The notes below the pieces were generated by a model. It did no database searches and was not told the origin of the DNA. It saw only the letters and a program-made list of their open reading frames with translations. A program made the position numbers and the translations under genes. Positions 1 to 5,534 of a stretch of 7,805 nucleotides of DNA are shown piece by piece (the stretch's first letter is position 1; each line of letters opens with the position of its first letter). The stretch spans positions 1 to 7,805 of the forward strand of contig QFOL01000182.1 of assembly GCA_003241215.1 (NCBI GenBank), in the 5' to 3' direction. The stretch comes from Agrobacterium fabrum (lineage in GTDB: Bacteria > Pseudomonadota > Alphaproteobacteria > Rhizobiales > Rhizobiaceae).

Positions 1-24
1 AGATTCTACGACGACGACATTCAT
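1..24 (-). CDS. topA: DNA topoisomerase I, N-terminal start only (partial)
   Basis: Only the first eight codons are inside the window. Read on the minus strand they give M-N-V-V-V-V-E-S, which matches the usual opening of bacterial TopA, where a VVVVESPAKA-type strand begins the Toprim domain that cuts and rejoins one DNA strand to relax negative supercoils. Eight residues alone would be weak evidence, but topA commonly lies beside dprA in alphaproteobacteria, and dprA is the next minus-strand gene here. A purine-rich AGAGA (33–37) lies 8 nt before the ATG as a weak ribosome binding site. The gene is separated from dprA by a small gene on the opposite strand, so it probably has its own promoter. 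The rest of the gene lies beyond the left end. Confidence 0.8.
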
Positions 25-102
25 ATTGTTTTTCTCTGGAACTGGTCCGTTAACATGGCCGGGTCACGGCGCAATGCCGCAATTCGCCTTCTTTATATTT
101 CG

Positions 103-131
103 ACATGGACAGGTAATGCGCGCGGGTCAAG
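103..131 (-). promoter_or_regulatory. candidate topA promoter
   Basis: On the minus strand a perfect rhizobial -35 hexamer CTTGAC (126–131) is followed after 17 nt by CCATGT (103–108), which matches 4 of 6 bases of the rhizobial -10 CTATAT. It would give a leader of roughly 70 nt before the topA ATG. The -10 is weak, and an AT-rich TATAAA-like stretch a few bases further on could serve instead, so this is a candidate only. Confidence 0.35.
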
Positions 132-160
132 AGGCAAGGCCGATTTTATCGCTTCAAGGT

Positions 161-199
161 GATTGCAACCTATGGATAATCTATTGTTGTATTGCAATC
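161..199. repeat. inverted repeat GATTGCAA … TTGCAATC in the topA/small-gene spacer
   Basis: GATTGCAA (161–168) and TTGCAATC (192–199) are perfect 8-bp reverse complements separated by 23 bp. Each arm contains the self-complementary core TTGCAA (163–168 and 192–197), so the element can also be read as two copies of a small palindromic site spaced 29 bp apart, a little under three helical turns. The right arm coincides with the candidate -35 of the small plus-strand gene. That placement would suit an operator, but no regulator can be named from sequence and AT-rich spacers can produce such matches by chance. Confidence 0.4.
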
Positions 200-219
200 T
201 TTGGTAAATTGGTTATGAT
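192..219 (+). promoter_or_regulatory. candidate promoter of the 77-residue gene
   Basis: TTGCAA (192–197, 4 of 6 to TTGACA) is followed after 16 bp by TATGAT (214–219, 5 of 6 to TATAAT). Transcription would begin near 226, leaving a leader of about 57 nt to the ATG at 283. The surrounding 60 bp are clearly more AT-rich than the flanking genes. The -35 lies inside the right arm of the inverted repeat, so binding there could control it. Confidence 0.35.
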
Positions 220-282
220 GGGCAACATCATTTGAATCTACTTATTGCTCTTCGTTTCAGGCGGAATTCCTAGGATAAATAT

Positions 283-516
283 ATGGTCCCGAACGCAACA
301 AACAATAATGCCGATAATGAAGGGACCAGAGAGAACTTGGCTTACATTCGCCAGATGCTCGCGGAACTGCGGCAGGTCGCGAGCCGCGAGGGAGCCGACA
401 TGCTGTGTTATCTGATCGAGATGGCCTATGTCGAAGTCGGCGATATCCAGAGCGGAAGGCGCAAGCTGTCAATCCGCGATGAAGAGCGACACGCGCCCCC
501 CGGCATGCCGGTTTAG
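283..516 (+). CDS. small uncharacterised protein, tail-to-tail overlap with dprA
   Basis: A 77-residue protein of unknown function. I recall similar short proteins from Rhizobiaceae but cannot name a family. The first 15 residues are polar and Asn-rich. Residues 17–34 (around ENLAYIRQMLAELRQVA) look like an amphipathic helix, residues 40–55 (MLCYLIEMAYVEVGDI) form a second more hydrophobic helix, and the last 20 are basic then Pro-rich. There is no signal peptide, membrane segment or metal-binding motif, so it is probably a soluble helical protein, perhaps a dimer. AGGA (272–275) sits 7 nt before the ATG and supports this start. Its last 48 bp overlap the 3' end of dprA on the other strand, so residues 63–77 share DNA with the DprA C-terminus. 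It reads divergently from topA. I judge it real because of the good ribosome binding site, promoter-like upstream sequence and plausible protein composition. Confidence 0.7.
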   Translation: MVPNATNNNADNEGTRENLAYIRQMLAELRQVASREGADMLCYLIEMAYVEVGDIQSGRRKLSIRDEERHAPPGMPV

Positions 517-1611
517 ACGTCCGGCAATATCAAGCTCCAGCAGCACCAGGTGAACGGTGGCAGCGGAAAAACCTGTGTGACGGATGATATCGTCCGTTTC
601 CACGGGCGAGGGACCGAGAGCGGCGGCGATGATGTTGCGCTCGTCGTCCCCTGGTGGTGACATCTCCGTGTCGGATCTCGGTTCCTCGATCTTGCGTTCA
701 TAGGGCAATTGCGGCTCCATCAGCGGCCGCAGCGCTTCCAGAATGTCGGCCGCACCCGTGGTCAGCATCGCGCCTTCCTTGATCAGCCGGTTGGTGCCCT
801 CGCAGCGTGCATCGAGCGGGGAGCCGGGTACGGCAAAAACCAGCCGTCCCGCTTCTCCGGCAAGCCTTGCCGTTATCAGCGAACCGGAGCGCTCCGCCGC
901 CTCGACGATGACGACACCGAGGGAGACACCGGCGATCAATCGGTTGCGGCGGGGAAAATCGCGGGCGCGCGGTTCCCAGCCAAAGGGCATTTCGCTGATC
1001 GTCGTGCCGCCCTCGTCATATATCTCCTGCAGGAGCCCGAAATTTTCCTGCGGGTAGGGGCGGTCGAGACCGCCGGCCAGCATGGCAACAGTGCCGGTCG
1101 CAAGGCTTGCCCGATGTGCGGCGGCGTCAATGCCGCGCGCCAGCCCGGAAGCGATCGTATAACCGGCCCGGCCGCAATCGCGCGCCAGCATGGCGGCGAA
1201 TTTCGCGCCGTTGATGGAGGCGTTGCGTGAGCCGACAATGCCGACGCTCGGTCTAGTCGCGGTCGCTGCCGATCCTTTCATGGCGATCAACGGCGGCGCG
1301 CCATCCAGCTGCCGCAGGGCAGGCGGGTAATCCGGCTCACCGATGCCGACGAAACGCGCGCCGAATTTCTCCGCGGTCTCGATTTCGCCCTCCGCCTCCG
1401 CCTGCGTGGCGATGCGCGGGCTGCGCGACGAGCCGCCGCGCCGCGAAAGCTCGGGCAGGGCGTCGAGCGCCTTTTCGGCGCTGCCGAAATGATTGATGAG
1501 TTCGCGGAAGGTGACGGGACCGATATTGTCGCTGCGGATCAGCCTCAGCCACGCGACCCGCTGCCGCGCGGAAAGCTCTATGCCCTGCCGTGTCGTTTCC
1601 TCATGCGGCAT
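469..1611 (-). CDS. dprA: DNA processing protein DprA (Smf), RecA loader
   Basis: DprA binds incoming single-stranded DNA in the cytoplasm, protects it and loads RecA during transformation; it is also found in bacteria not known to be competent, where its role is less clear. The 380 residues hold the usual three parts. Residues 15–60 form the helical SAM/HhH-like N-terminus (WLRLIRSDNIGPVTF). Residues about 85–295 are the Rossmann-like domain, with VGIVGSRNAS (123–132), IASGLARGIDAAAH (153–166), LAGGLDRPYP (178–187), RRNRLIAG (221–228), SGSLITA (242–248) and VPGS (261–264). Residues about 323–380 are a winged-helix domain after a charged, Pro-rich linker. The ATG is supported by AAGGA (1618–1622) 6 nt upstream. 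The plsY stop is 20 bp before it, so it is probably cotranscribed. Its last 48 bp overlap the oppositely oriented small gene. Confidence 0.96.
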   Translation of the reverse strand: MPHEETTRQGIELSARQRVAWLRLIRSDNIGPVTFRELINHFGSAEKALDALPELSRRGGSSRSPRIATQAEAEGEIETAEKFGARFVGIGEPDYPPALRQLDGAPPLIAMKGSAATATRPSVGIVGSRNASINGAKFAAMLARDCGRAGYTIASGLARGIDAAAHRASLATGTVAMLAGGLDRPYPQENFGLLQEIYDEGGTTISEMPFGWEPRARDFPRRNRLIAGVSLGVVIVEAAERSGSLITARLAGEAGRLVFAVPGSPLDARCEGTNRLIKEGAMLTTGAADILEALRPLMEPQLPYERKIEEPRSDTEMSPPGDDERNIIAAALGPSPVETDDIIRHTGFSAATVHLVLLELDIAGRLNRHAGGRVSLFIAD

Positions 1612-1631
1612 GGCATATCCTTAAATGGGTC

Positions 1632-2249
1632 TCAGCCCTTTTGCCCGATCCTGCTTTCAGTGCCCGCCAGCAGGCGCGCGATATTCTCGCGGTGCTTCCA
1701 CCATGAAATCGCACTCAACAGCGTCACCAGCAGCGCCGTCTTTTCAGGCCCGAGTACCCAGAGAGCCACGGGAATGACCAGCATGGCCAAAAGCGCCGAG
1801 AGCGACGAGTAGCGGGTGATGAAGGCGGTTGCGAGCCAGATCAGCGCAAAGGCCAGCATCATCAGCGGTGCGGCACCCAGGAGCACGCCGATATAGGTCG
1901 CCACACCCTTGCCGCCCTTGAAGCCGAGCCAAACCGGAAACAGGTGCCCGAGAAAGGCGAAGAAACCGGCGACCAGCGACGCTTCGTAGCCCCAGAGCGC
2001 ATTGGCGACCAGCACCGCTGCCGTGCCCTTCAGCGCGTCGAGCAGCAGGGTCGCGGCGGCGAGCTTCTTGTTGCCGGTGCGCAGCACATTGGTCGCGCCG
2101 ATATTGCCGGAGCCGATCTTGCGCACGTCGCCCAGCCCCGCCATACGGGTGAGAATGAGGCCGAAGGGGATGGAACCGAGCAGATAGCCGATCAGCGCCG
2201 AAAGCGCGAGAAGGGCAGGCGCCGTCTGCCAGTCAGTCAAAGCACTCAT
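1632..2249 (-). CDS. plsY: acyl-phosphate:glycerol-3-phosphate acyltransferase PlsY
   Basis: PlsY is the inner-membrane enzyme that transfers an acyl group from acyl-phosphate, made by PlsX, to glycerol-3-phosphate to give lysophosphatidic acid, the first committed step of phospholipid synthesis. All three conserved loops are visible: SGNIGATN (47–54), the glycine-rich [18 protein letters not shown] (101–118) that binds phosphate, and KHRENI…GTE (185–198). Hydrophobic stretches around residues 10–34, 62–84, 88–104, 117–143 and 150–182 fit the multi-span fold. The length of 205 is normal. The start is backed by GAGGGG (2258–2263) with 8 nt spacing. It lies 48 bp after the pyrC-like gene and 20 bp before dprA with no visible terminator in either gap. 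Confidence 0.97.
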   Translation of the reverse strand: MSALTDWQTAPALLALSALIGYLLGSIPFGLILTRMAGLGDVRKIGSGNIGATNVLRTGNKKLAAATLLLDALKGTAAVLVANALWGYEASLVAGFFAFLGHLFPVWLGFKGGKGVATYIGVLLGAAPLMMLAFALIWLATAFITRYSSLSALLAMLVIPVALWVLGPEKTALLVTLLSAISWWKHRENIARLLAGTESRIGQKG

Positions 2250-2297
2250 TCAAACGTCCCCTCTGTCGCGCTGGCCGCGTGATCTCTGTTGGTGATC

Positions 2298-3590
2298 TTA
2301 TGCCAAGGAATGAACGGCTTTGCCAGCCACATAAGTGGCAACCGCGCGGCCGCTGAAACGGGCATCCTCGAACGGGGTGTTCTTGGATTTCGAGACCAGC
2401 TGCTCCTTTGCCACGAGCCACGGCTCGTCGAGGTCGATCAGCGTGATATCGGCCTTCGCGCCCGCTTTCAGCGTTCCCGCATCCAGTCCAAAAATCTTCG
2501 CCGGTCGGGTGGAGAGCGCATCGATCAGCCGCATCAGTGGAACTTCGCCGCTATGGTGCAGGCGCAGCGCCGCCGCCAGCAGGGTTTCCAGCCCGACCGC
2601 GCCGCTCGCCGCATCCGAAAACGGCAGCCGTTTGGTGTCGACATCCTGCGGGTCGTGTGAGGAGACAATGATGTCGATGGTGCCGTCCTTCAGCGCCTCC
2701 ACCATGGCCTTGCGGTCATCTTCGGCGCGCAGCGGCGGCGAAAGCTTGAAGAAGGTGCGGTATTCGCCGATATCGTTCTCGTTGAGCGTCAGATGATTGA
2801 TCGAGATGCCGCAGGTGGCTTTGACGCCCCGCTGCCGCGCAATGCGGATTGCCTCTGCCGATTCCGGCACGGAAATCTTGGCGGCGTGGTAGATCGCCTG
2901 CGTCAGCCCGGCGATGCGCAGGTCGCGCTCCAGCGGGATGATCTCGGCTTCCTTCGGAACGCCCGACAGCCCGAGCCAGCTTGCAAAAAGCCCCTCATTC
3001 ATGTCACCGCCGCCGATATATTTGTCGCGCGTCTCGAGCGCGATGACAGCGCCCAGTTCGCGCGCATAGGTCATGGCGCGGCGCAGCACCAGCGTATCGG
3101 AAAGCGCCTTGCGGCCATTGGTGAAGGCAACTGCGCCGGCTTCCTTCAGCATGCCGAATTCGGTCATTTCCTCGCCATTCAGACCCTTGGTGAGCGCTGC
3201 TGCGGGATGCACATTGACGAGCGCCTTGTCGCGCGCCGTCTTCTTCACATATTCGACCAGTGCGATGTCATCGATGACGGGATCGGTATCGGGCATGACG
3301 ATGATGCTGGTGACACCGCCGGCCGCTGCCGCGCGCGAGGCGGATTCGATGGTTTCGCGGTGTTCGGCACCCGGTTCACCCACGAAAACACGGGCGTCCA
3401 CCAGACCGGGAACGGCCAGCAGACCCTTGCAGTCGCGAACGGTCGCCCCTTCGGGAGCGCCCTGATTATGGGCATCCTTGCCGGCCGCGAGAATGGTGCC
3501 GTCGGCGCCGATGATCACACTGCCGGTTTCGTCGAGATTACGGGACGGATCGACGATGCGGAGATTGTTGAGAACGGTAACGGCACTCAT
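2298..3590 (-). CDS. pyrC: dihydroorotase-like protein, probably non-catalytic (PyrC' / PyrX type)
   Basis: A 430-residue member of the class I dihydroorotase/amidohydrolase family, normal in length and fold. It opens with the small beta domain and keeps VPGLVDA (60–66), the EPG turn (72–74), SPPLR (284–288), GLETLL (333–338), KADITLIDL (379–387) and KSKNTPFE (401–408). However, the metal-binding HxH after PGLVDA is R67-V-F69, the Arg of the usual REPG is G71, the FxDDG-type segment is F156-T-N-G-R160, no histidine occurs in the HxED-type segment (182–189), PHHL is I264-N-H-L267, and TDHAP is S310-S-H-D-P314, losing the catalytic Asp. The intact scaffold without an active site matches the PyrC' proteins that assemble with aspartate carbamoyltransferase in Pseudomonas. 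The ATG overlaps the pyrB stop (ATGA, 3587–3590), suggesting coupled translation and a complex with PyrB. AGGGTG (3598–3603) inside pyrB is the ribosome binding site. Automatic annotation would probably call it an active dihydroorotase. Confidence 0.93.
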   Translation of the reverse strand: MSAVTVLNNLRIVDPSRNLDETGSVIIGADGTILAAGKDAHNQGAPEGATVRDCKGLLAVPGLVDARVFVGEPGAEHRETIESASRAAAAGGVTSIIVMPDTDPVIDDIALVEYVKKTARDKALVNVHPAAALTKGLNGEEMTEFGMLKEAGAVAFTNGRKALSDTLVLRRAMTYARELGAVIALETRDKYIGGGDMNEGLFASWLGLSGVPKEAEIIPLERDLRIAGLTQAIYHAAKISVPESAEAIRIARQRGVKATCGISINHLTLNENDIGEYRTFFKLSPPLRAEDDRKAMVEALKDGTIDIIVSSHDPQDVDTKRLPFSDAASGAVGLETLLAAALRLHHSGEVPLMRLIDALSTRPAKIFGLDAGTLKAGAKADITLIDLDEPWLVAKEQLVSKSKNTPFEDARFSGRAVATYVAGKAVHSLA

Positions 3591-4528
3591 ACGCGCTCAC
3601 CCTGATTTTGCGAGACAAGCAGGGTTTCCATGACCGCCATGCGCACGGCAACCCCCATTTCGACCTGACTTTCGATCACGCTCTGCGGACCGTCGGCCAC
3701 ATCGGAGGCGATTTCCACGCCGCGGTTCATCGGGCCGGGATGCATGACCAGCGCATCCTCCTTCGCCGCCTTCAGCTTTTCGGCATCGAGACCGTAATAA
3801 TGGAAATATTCGCGCACCGAAGGCACGAAGGAGCCGGACATGCGCTCGCGCTGCAGGCGCAGCATCATCACCACATCGGCGTTCTTCAGTCCTTCCTTCA
3901 TGTCGTGGAAAACTTCCACGCTCATGTCGCGGATACCGGAAGGTAGCAGCGTGGCAGGTGCGACGACACGAACGCGCGCACCCATCTGGTTGAGCAGGAT
4001 GATGTTGGAGCGGGCAACGCGCGAATGCAGAACGTCGCCGCAGATCGCCACGGTGATGCCTGAGAGTTCGCCCTTGGCGCGGCGGATGGTCAGCGCGTCG
4101 AGCAGCGCCTGCGTCGGGTGCTCATGCTGGCCGTCGCCGGCATTGACCACGGAGCAGGCAACCTTCTGCGCGAGAAGGGCTGCGGCGCCGGCTGAGGAGT
4201 GGCGAACCACCAGCACATCCGGGCGCATGGCGTTCAGCGTCATCGCCGTATCGATCAGCGTTTCGCCCTTCTTCACCGAGGAATTGCCGACCGACATGTT
4301 CATCACATCCGCGCCAAGGCGTTTTCCGGCAAGCTCGAAGGAGGACTGTGTACGCGTCGAGGCTTCGAAGAACAGGTTGATCTGCGTCAGGCCTCGAAGC
4401 GTCGAGGTCTTTTTCTCGCGCTGGCGGCTGATTTTCACCGCCTCGTCGGCCTTGTCGAGTAGCAGGGTGATATCCTGGTGGGAAAGCCCCTTGATGCCGA
4501 GGAGATGGCGATGGGGGAAGAAGACCAT
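3587..4528 (-). CDS. pyrB: aspartate carbamoyltransferase catalytic chain
   Basis: PyrB condenses carbamoyl phosphate with L-aspartate to give N-carbamoyl-aspartate and phosphate, the first committed step of pyrimidine synthesis, in the cytoplasm. The carbamoyl-phosphate site STRT (57–60) lies in [18 protein letters not shown] (53–70). The mobile-loop Lys is in SVKKGET (84–90), followed by [12 protein letters not shown] (133–144) and the aspartate-site segments RLQRERM (224–230) and HPGPMNRG (263–270). The length of 313 fits the family. There is no pyrI regulatory subunit gene here; the next gene instead encodes the degenerate dihydroorotase, as in the PyrB–PyrC' class of complexes. A full AGGAGG (4537–4542) lies 8 nt before the ATG, the strongest ribosome binding site in the window. 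It is the first gene of the cluster, with a promoter and stem-loop upstream. Confidence 0.97.
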   Translation of the reverse strand: MVFFPHRHLLGIKGLSHQDITLLLDKADEAVKISRQREKKTSTLRGLTQINLFFEASTRTQSSFELAGKRLGADVMNMSVGNSSVKKGETLIDTAMTLNAMRPDVLVVRHSSAGAAALLAQKVACSVVNAGDGQHEHPTQALLDALTIRRAKGELSGITVAICGDVLHSRVARSNIILLNQMGARVRVVAPATLLPSGIRDMSVEVFHDMKEGLKNADVVMMLRLQRERMSGSFVPSVREYFHYYGLDAEKLKAAKEDALVMHPGPMNRGVEIASDVADGPQSVIESQVEMGVAVRMAVMETLLVSQNQGERV

Positions 4529-4544
4529 GCGGTTTGCCTCCTGA

Positions 4545-4584
4545 CGGGCGCCGCATTTTCCCGTGAAAATGCCCGGAACGCCCG
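4545..4584 (-). promoter_or_regulatory. stem-loop in the pyrB leader, ending 2 nt before the Shine–Dalgarno
   Basis: On the pyrB transcript, GCAUUUUC and GAAAAUGC (4565–4572 and 4553–4560) form a perfect 8-bp stem closed by the tetraloop ACGG. An outer perfect 6-bp stem CGGGCG/CGCCCG (4579–4584 and 4545–4550) encloses it, with an asymmetric internal loop in which two more G–C pairs are possible. No U-run follows, so it is not an intrinsic terminator. It ends at 4545, and AGGAGG begins at 4542. It could tune ribosome access or RNA stability, or the inner 20-bp dyad could be a DNA operator. It lies about 65–105 nt downstream of the predicted transcription start. Confidence 0.6.
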
Positions 4585-4654
4585 AATGCTGATCCGTGCG
4601 CTCCCCTTCGCTGTGAACACGCCTCAGGAGTGCGGCGGAATTCGGTCCTGCGCT

Positions 4655-4683
4655 CTATAGAGACTGCATGGTCGCGGGGCAAG
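4655..4683 (-). promoter_or_regulatory. candidate sigma-70-type promoter of the pyrB cluster
   Basis: On the minus strand CTTGCC (4678–4683) and CTATAG (4655–4660) are separated by exactly 17 nt. Each matches 5 of 6 bases of the rhizobial housekeeping consensus CTTGAC-N17-CTATAT. Transcription would start near 4648, giving an untranslated leader of about 120 nt that contains the stem-loop. It lies in the 238-bp gap between the NTF2-like gene and pyrB, the natural place for an operon promoter. Confidence 0.6.
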
Positions 4684-4766
4684 CGCCCGCAACTCCTGAA
4701 ATGAAAACATGGCGATCTTTCCCCAACCCTCAAGGGCAAAGTGCCTGGCGACGGACCGAGTGCGCA

Positions 4767-5198
4767 TCAGATGATGCCGTGCTGCTTCAAAAGCGCCTGC
4801 TCGTCGCCTGAGGCCCAGCCGAAAACCTTCGGTGCTCCGTCCAGCCGCTGGACGAAGTAGTGAACATCGAAATCGATTGCGGCATCCGGTTGTCGCTTGC
4901 GGGCAAAGGTCGCCGTCCAGGCAACATGGGCAAGGCAATGAAGGTCGTCGATGGGCGAGATACGGATATTGCGTATCCGCATCTCCTTCGTTCCGATCGT
5001 CCGGTAGCGCTCGTAACCCTTCATCATGACCTGCTTTAAATGGTCATCGTTCTTTCCGGTAATCACCCCGGCGGGGGATGCGGCGATGAAGTCGGAGGCG
5101 TAGAGGGAGGCGACCTCCTCCATATCCATGTCACCCTTGAGGGACTTGTTGAAAAATCGCTCATATCGCTCGAAGAGCTTTCTTACGCTGGCCTCCAT
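4767..5198 (-). CDS. NTF2/SnoaL-like fold protein of unknown function
   Basis: A 143-residue protein whose pattern fits the NTF2-like cone: two N-terminal helices (residues 2–33, VRKLFERYERFFNKSL then MDMEEVASLY), the short segment YASDFIAASPAGVITGK (33–49) typical of the opening of SnoaL-like domains, a helix (52–66), then beta strands around 72–82, 87–100, 107–120 and 124–130. Members of this fold bind or isomerise small molecules or act as non-enzymatic domains, and nothing here fixes a substrate. I place the start at 5198 rather than the longer 5264 frame, because AGGGAGGA (5203–5210) precedes this ATG by about 4 nt and the extra 22 residues lie upstream of that ribosome binding site. It is divergent from aidB across 336 bp and runs in the same direction as pyrB. 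I cannot name it more closely. Confidence 0.8.
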   Translation of the reverse strand: MEASVRKLFERYERFFNKSLKGDMDMEEVASLYASDFIAASPAGVITGKNDDHLKQVMMKGYERYRTIGTKEMRIRNIRISPIDDLHCLAHVAWTATFARKRQPDAAIDFDVHYFVQRLDGAPKVFGWASGDEQALLKQHGII

Positions 5199-5335
5199 GG
5201 TCTCCTCCCTGTGCAGCCGTTTAGCAAAGTCGCCAACCGAAAAAGCCTGCCGCAGGTTCCACATCAGGCCGCAGATTATGGAGAATGCGTTTATCCGTCA
5301 CGCCCGTCAGTCGTGGCCGCAACTTGTGCGCGGGT

Positions 5336-5351
5336 AAGCCTCGGGCTTTTT
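5336..5351 (+). terminator. weak intrinsic-terminator-like hairpin
   Basis: AAGCC (5336–5340), loop TCG, GGCTT (5344–5348), with the T-run continuing to 5351 (five consecutive Ts in all). The stem is only 5 bp and two of its pairs are A–T, so it would be weak. No plus-strand gene that clearly ends here was found. It could close a short antisense RNA to the NTF2-like gene or be chance. Confidence 0.25.
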
Positions 5352-5384
5352 GGGTGCCGCCGCCCGGTCTTGCCGGAAACGTGT

Positions 5385-5412
5385 TTGGCATTCTTCAGGC
5401 CGATATTTAAAT
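5385..5412 (+). promoter_or_regulatory. candidate aidB promoter
   Basis: TTGGCA (5385–5390, 5 of 6 to TTGACA) is followed after 16 bp by TTAAAT (5407–5412, 4 of 6 to TATAAT) in the most AT-rich part of the spacer. The leader to the aidB ATG would be about 115 nt and would contain the GGGTG…CACCC dyad. The -10 is poor, so confidence is low. Confidence 0.3.
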
Positions 5413-5471
5413 CTGGGTCATTCCCGAAAAATGCTGAAAGCGGCGGTTTAATCGTCTCAATCGCTTCCTGC

Positions 5472-5505
5472 GGGTGGAATTATGCAATATCACCCCACTA
5501 TGCAA
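5472..5505. repeat. imperfect dyad and paired TATGCAA motifs upstream of aidB
   Basis: GGGTG (5472–5476) and CACCC (5491–5495) are 5-bp reverse complements. Inside them ATT (5479–5481) and AAT (5486–5488) keep the same dyad axis, giving a 24-bp partial palindrome. TATGCAA occurs at 5481–5487 and again at 5499–5505, an 18-bp repeat distance. The element ends about 30 bp before the aidB ATG and could be an operator, but the half-sites are short and no regulator is identifiable. Confidence 0.35.
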
Positions 5506-5534
5506 CGCCAGTACAAAACAGCTAGAAGCAGCGG

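Larger units (their letters stand above)
5199..5534. other. divergent spacer between the NTF2-like gene and aidB, no convincing gene
   Basis: This 336-bp stretch has open frames but none with a ribosome binding site or protein-like composition. It holds the ribosome binding site of the minus gene at its left end, a CATAAT-like -10 on the minus strand (5275–5280) whose best -35 partner (GTGACG) is only 15 nt away, a terminator-like hairpin on the plus strand, an AT-rich promoter-like stretch and a dyad with paired TATGCAA copies nearer aidB. The right 150 bp are clearly less GC-rich than the flanking genes. Confidence 0.6.

Noticed and set aside
26..235. 69-codon plus-strand open frame opening beside the topA start
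   Set aside because: No ribosome binding site, protein-unlike composition, and it covers the promoter and repeat region of the spacer.
709..1230. 173-codon plus-strand frame opposite dprA
   Set aside because: Antisense shadow of the conserved Rossmann domain of DprA; no protein family features.
2793..3605. 270-codon plus-strand frame opposite the pyrC-like gene
   Set aside because: Antisense shadow with His/Asp/Gly-rich low-information composition and no start signals.
4435..4620. 61-codon minus-strand frame starting with GTG in the pyrB leader, considered as a leader peptide
   Set aside because: No ribosome binding site before the GTG, no run of diagnostic codons, and it runs far into pyrB in another frame; a shadow is more likely.
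4700..4740. CCCTTGAGGG hairpin considered as a terminator after the NTF2-like gene
   Set aside because: Only a 3–4-bp stem and no T-run on either strand.
5199..5264. 22-codon N-terminal extension of the NTF2-like protein
   Set aside because: The strong AGGGAGGA (5203–5210) lies inside this extension and serves the ATG at 5198; no ribosome binding site supports the upstream ATG.
5040..5525. 161-codon plus-strand frame across the NTF2-like gene and the spacer
   Set aside because: It is antisense to a better-supported gene, has no ribosome binding site, and its C-terminal part is translated spacer.
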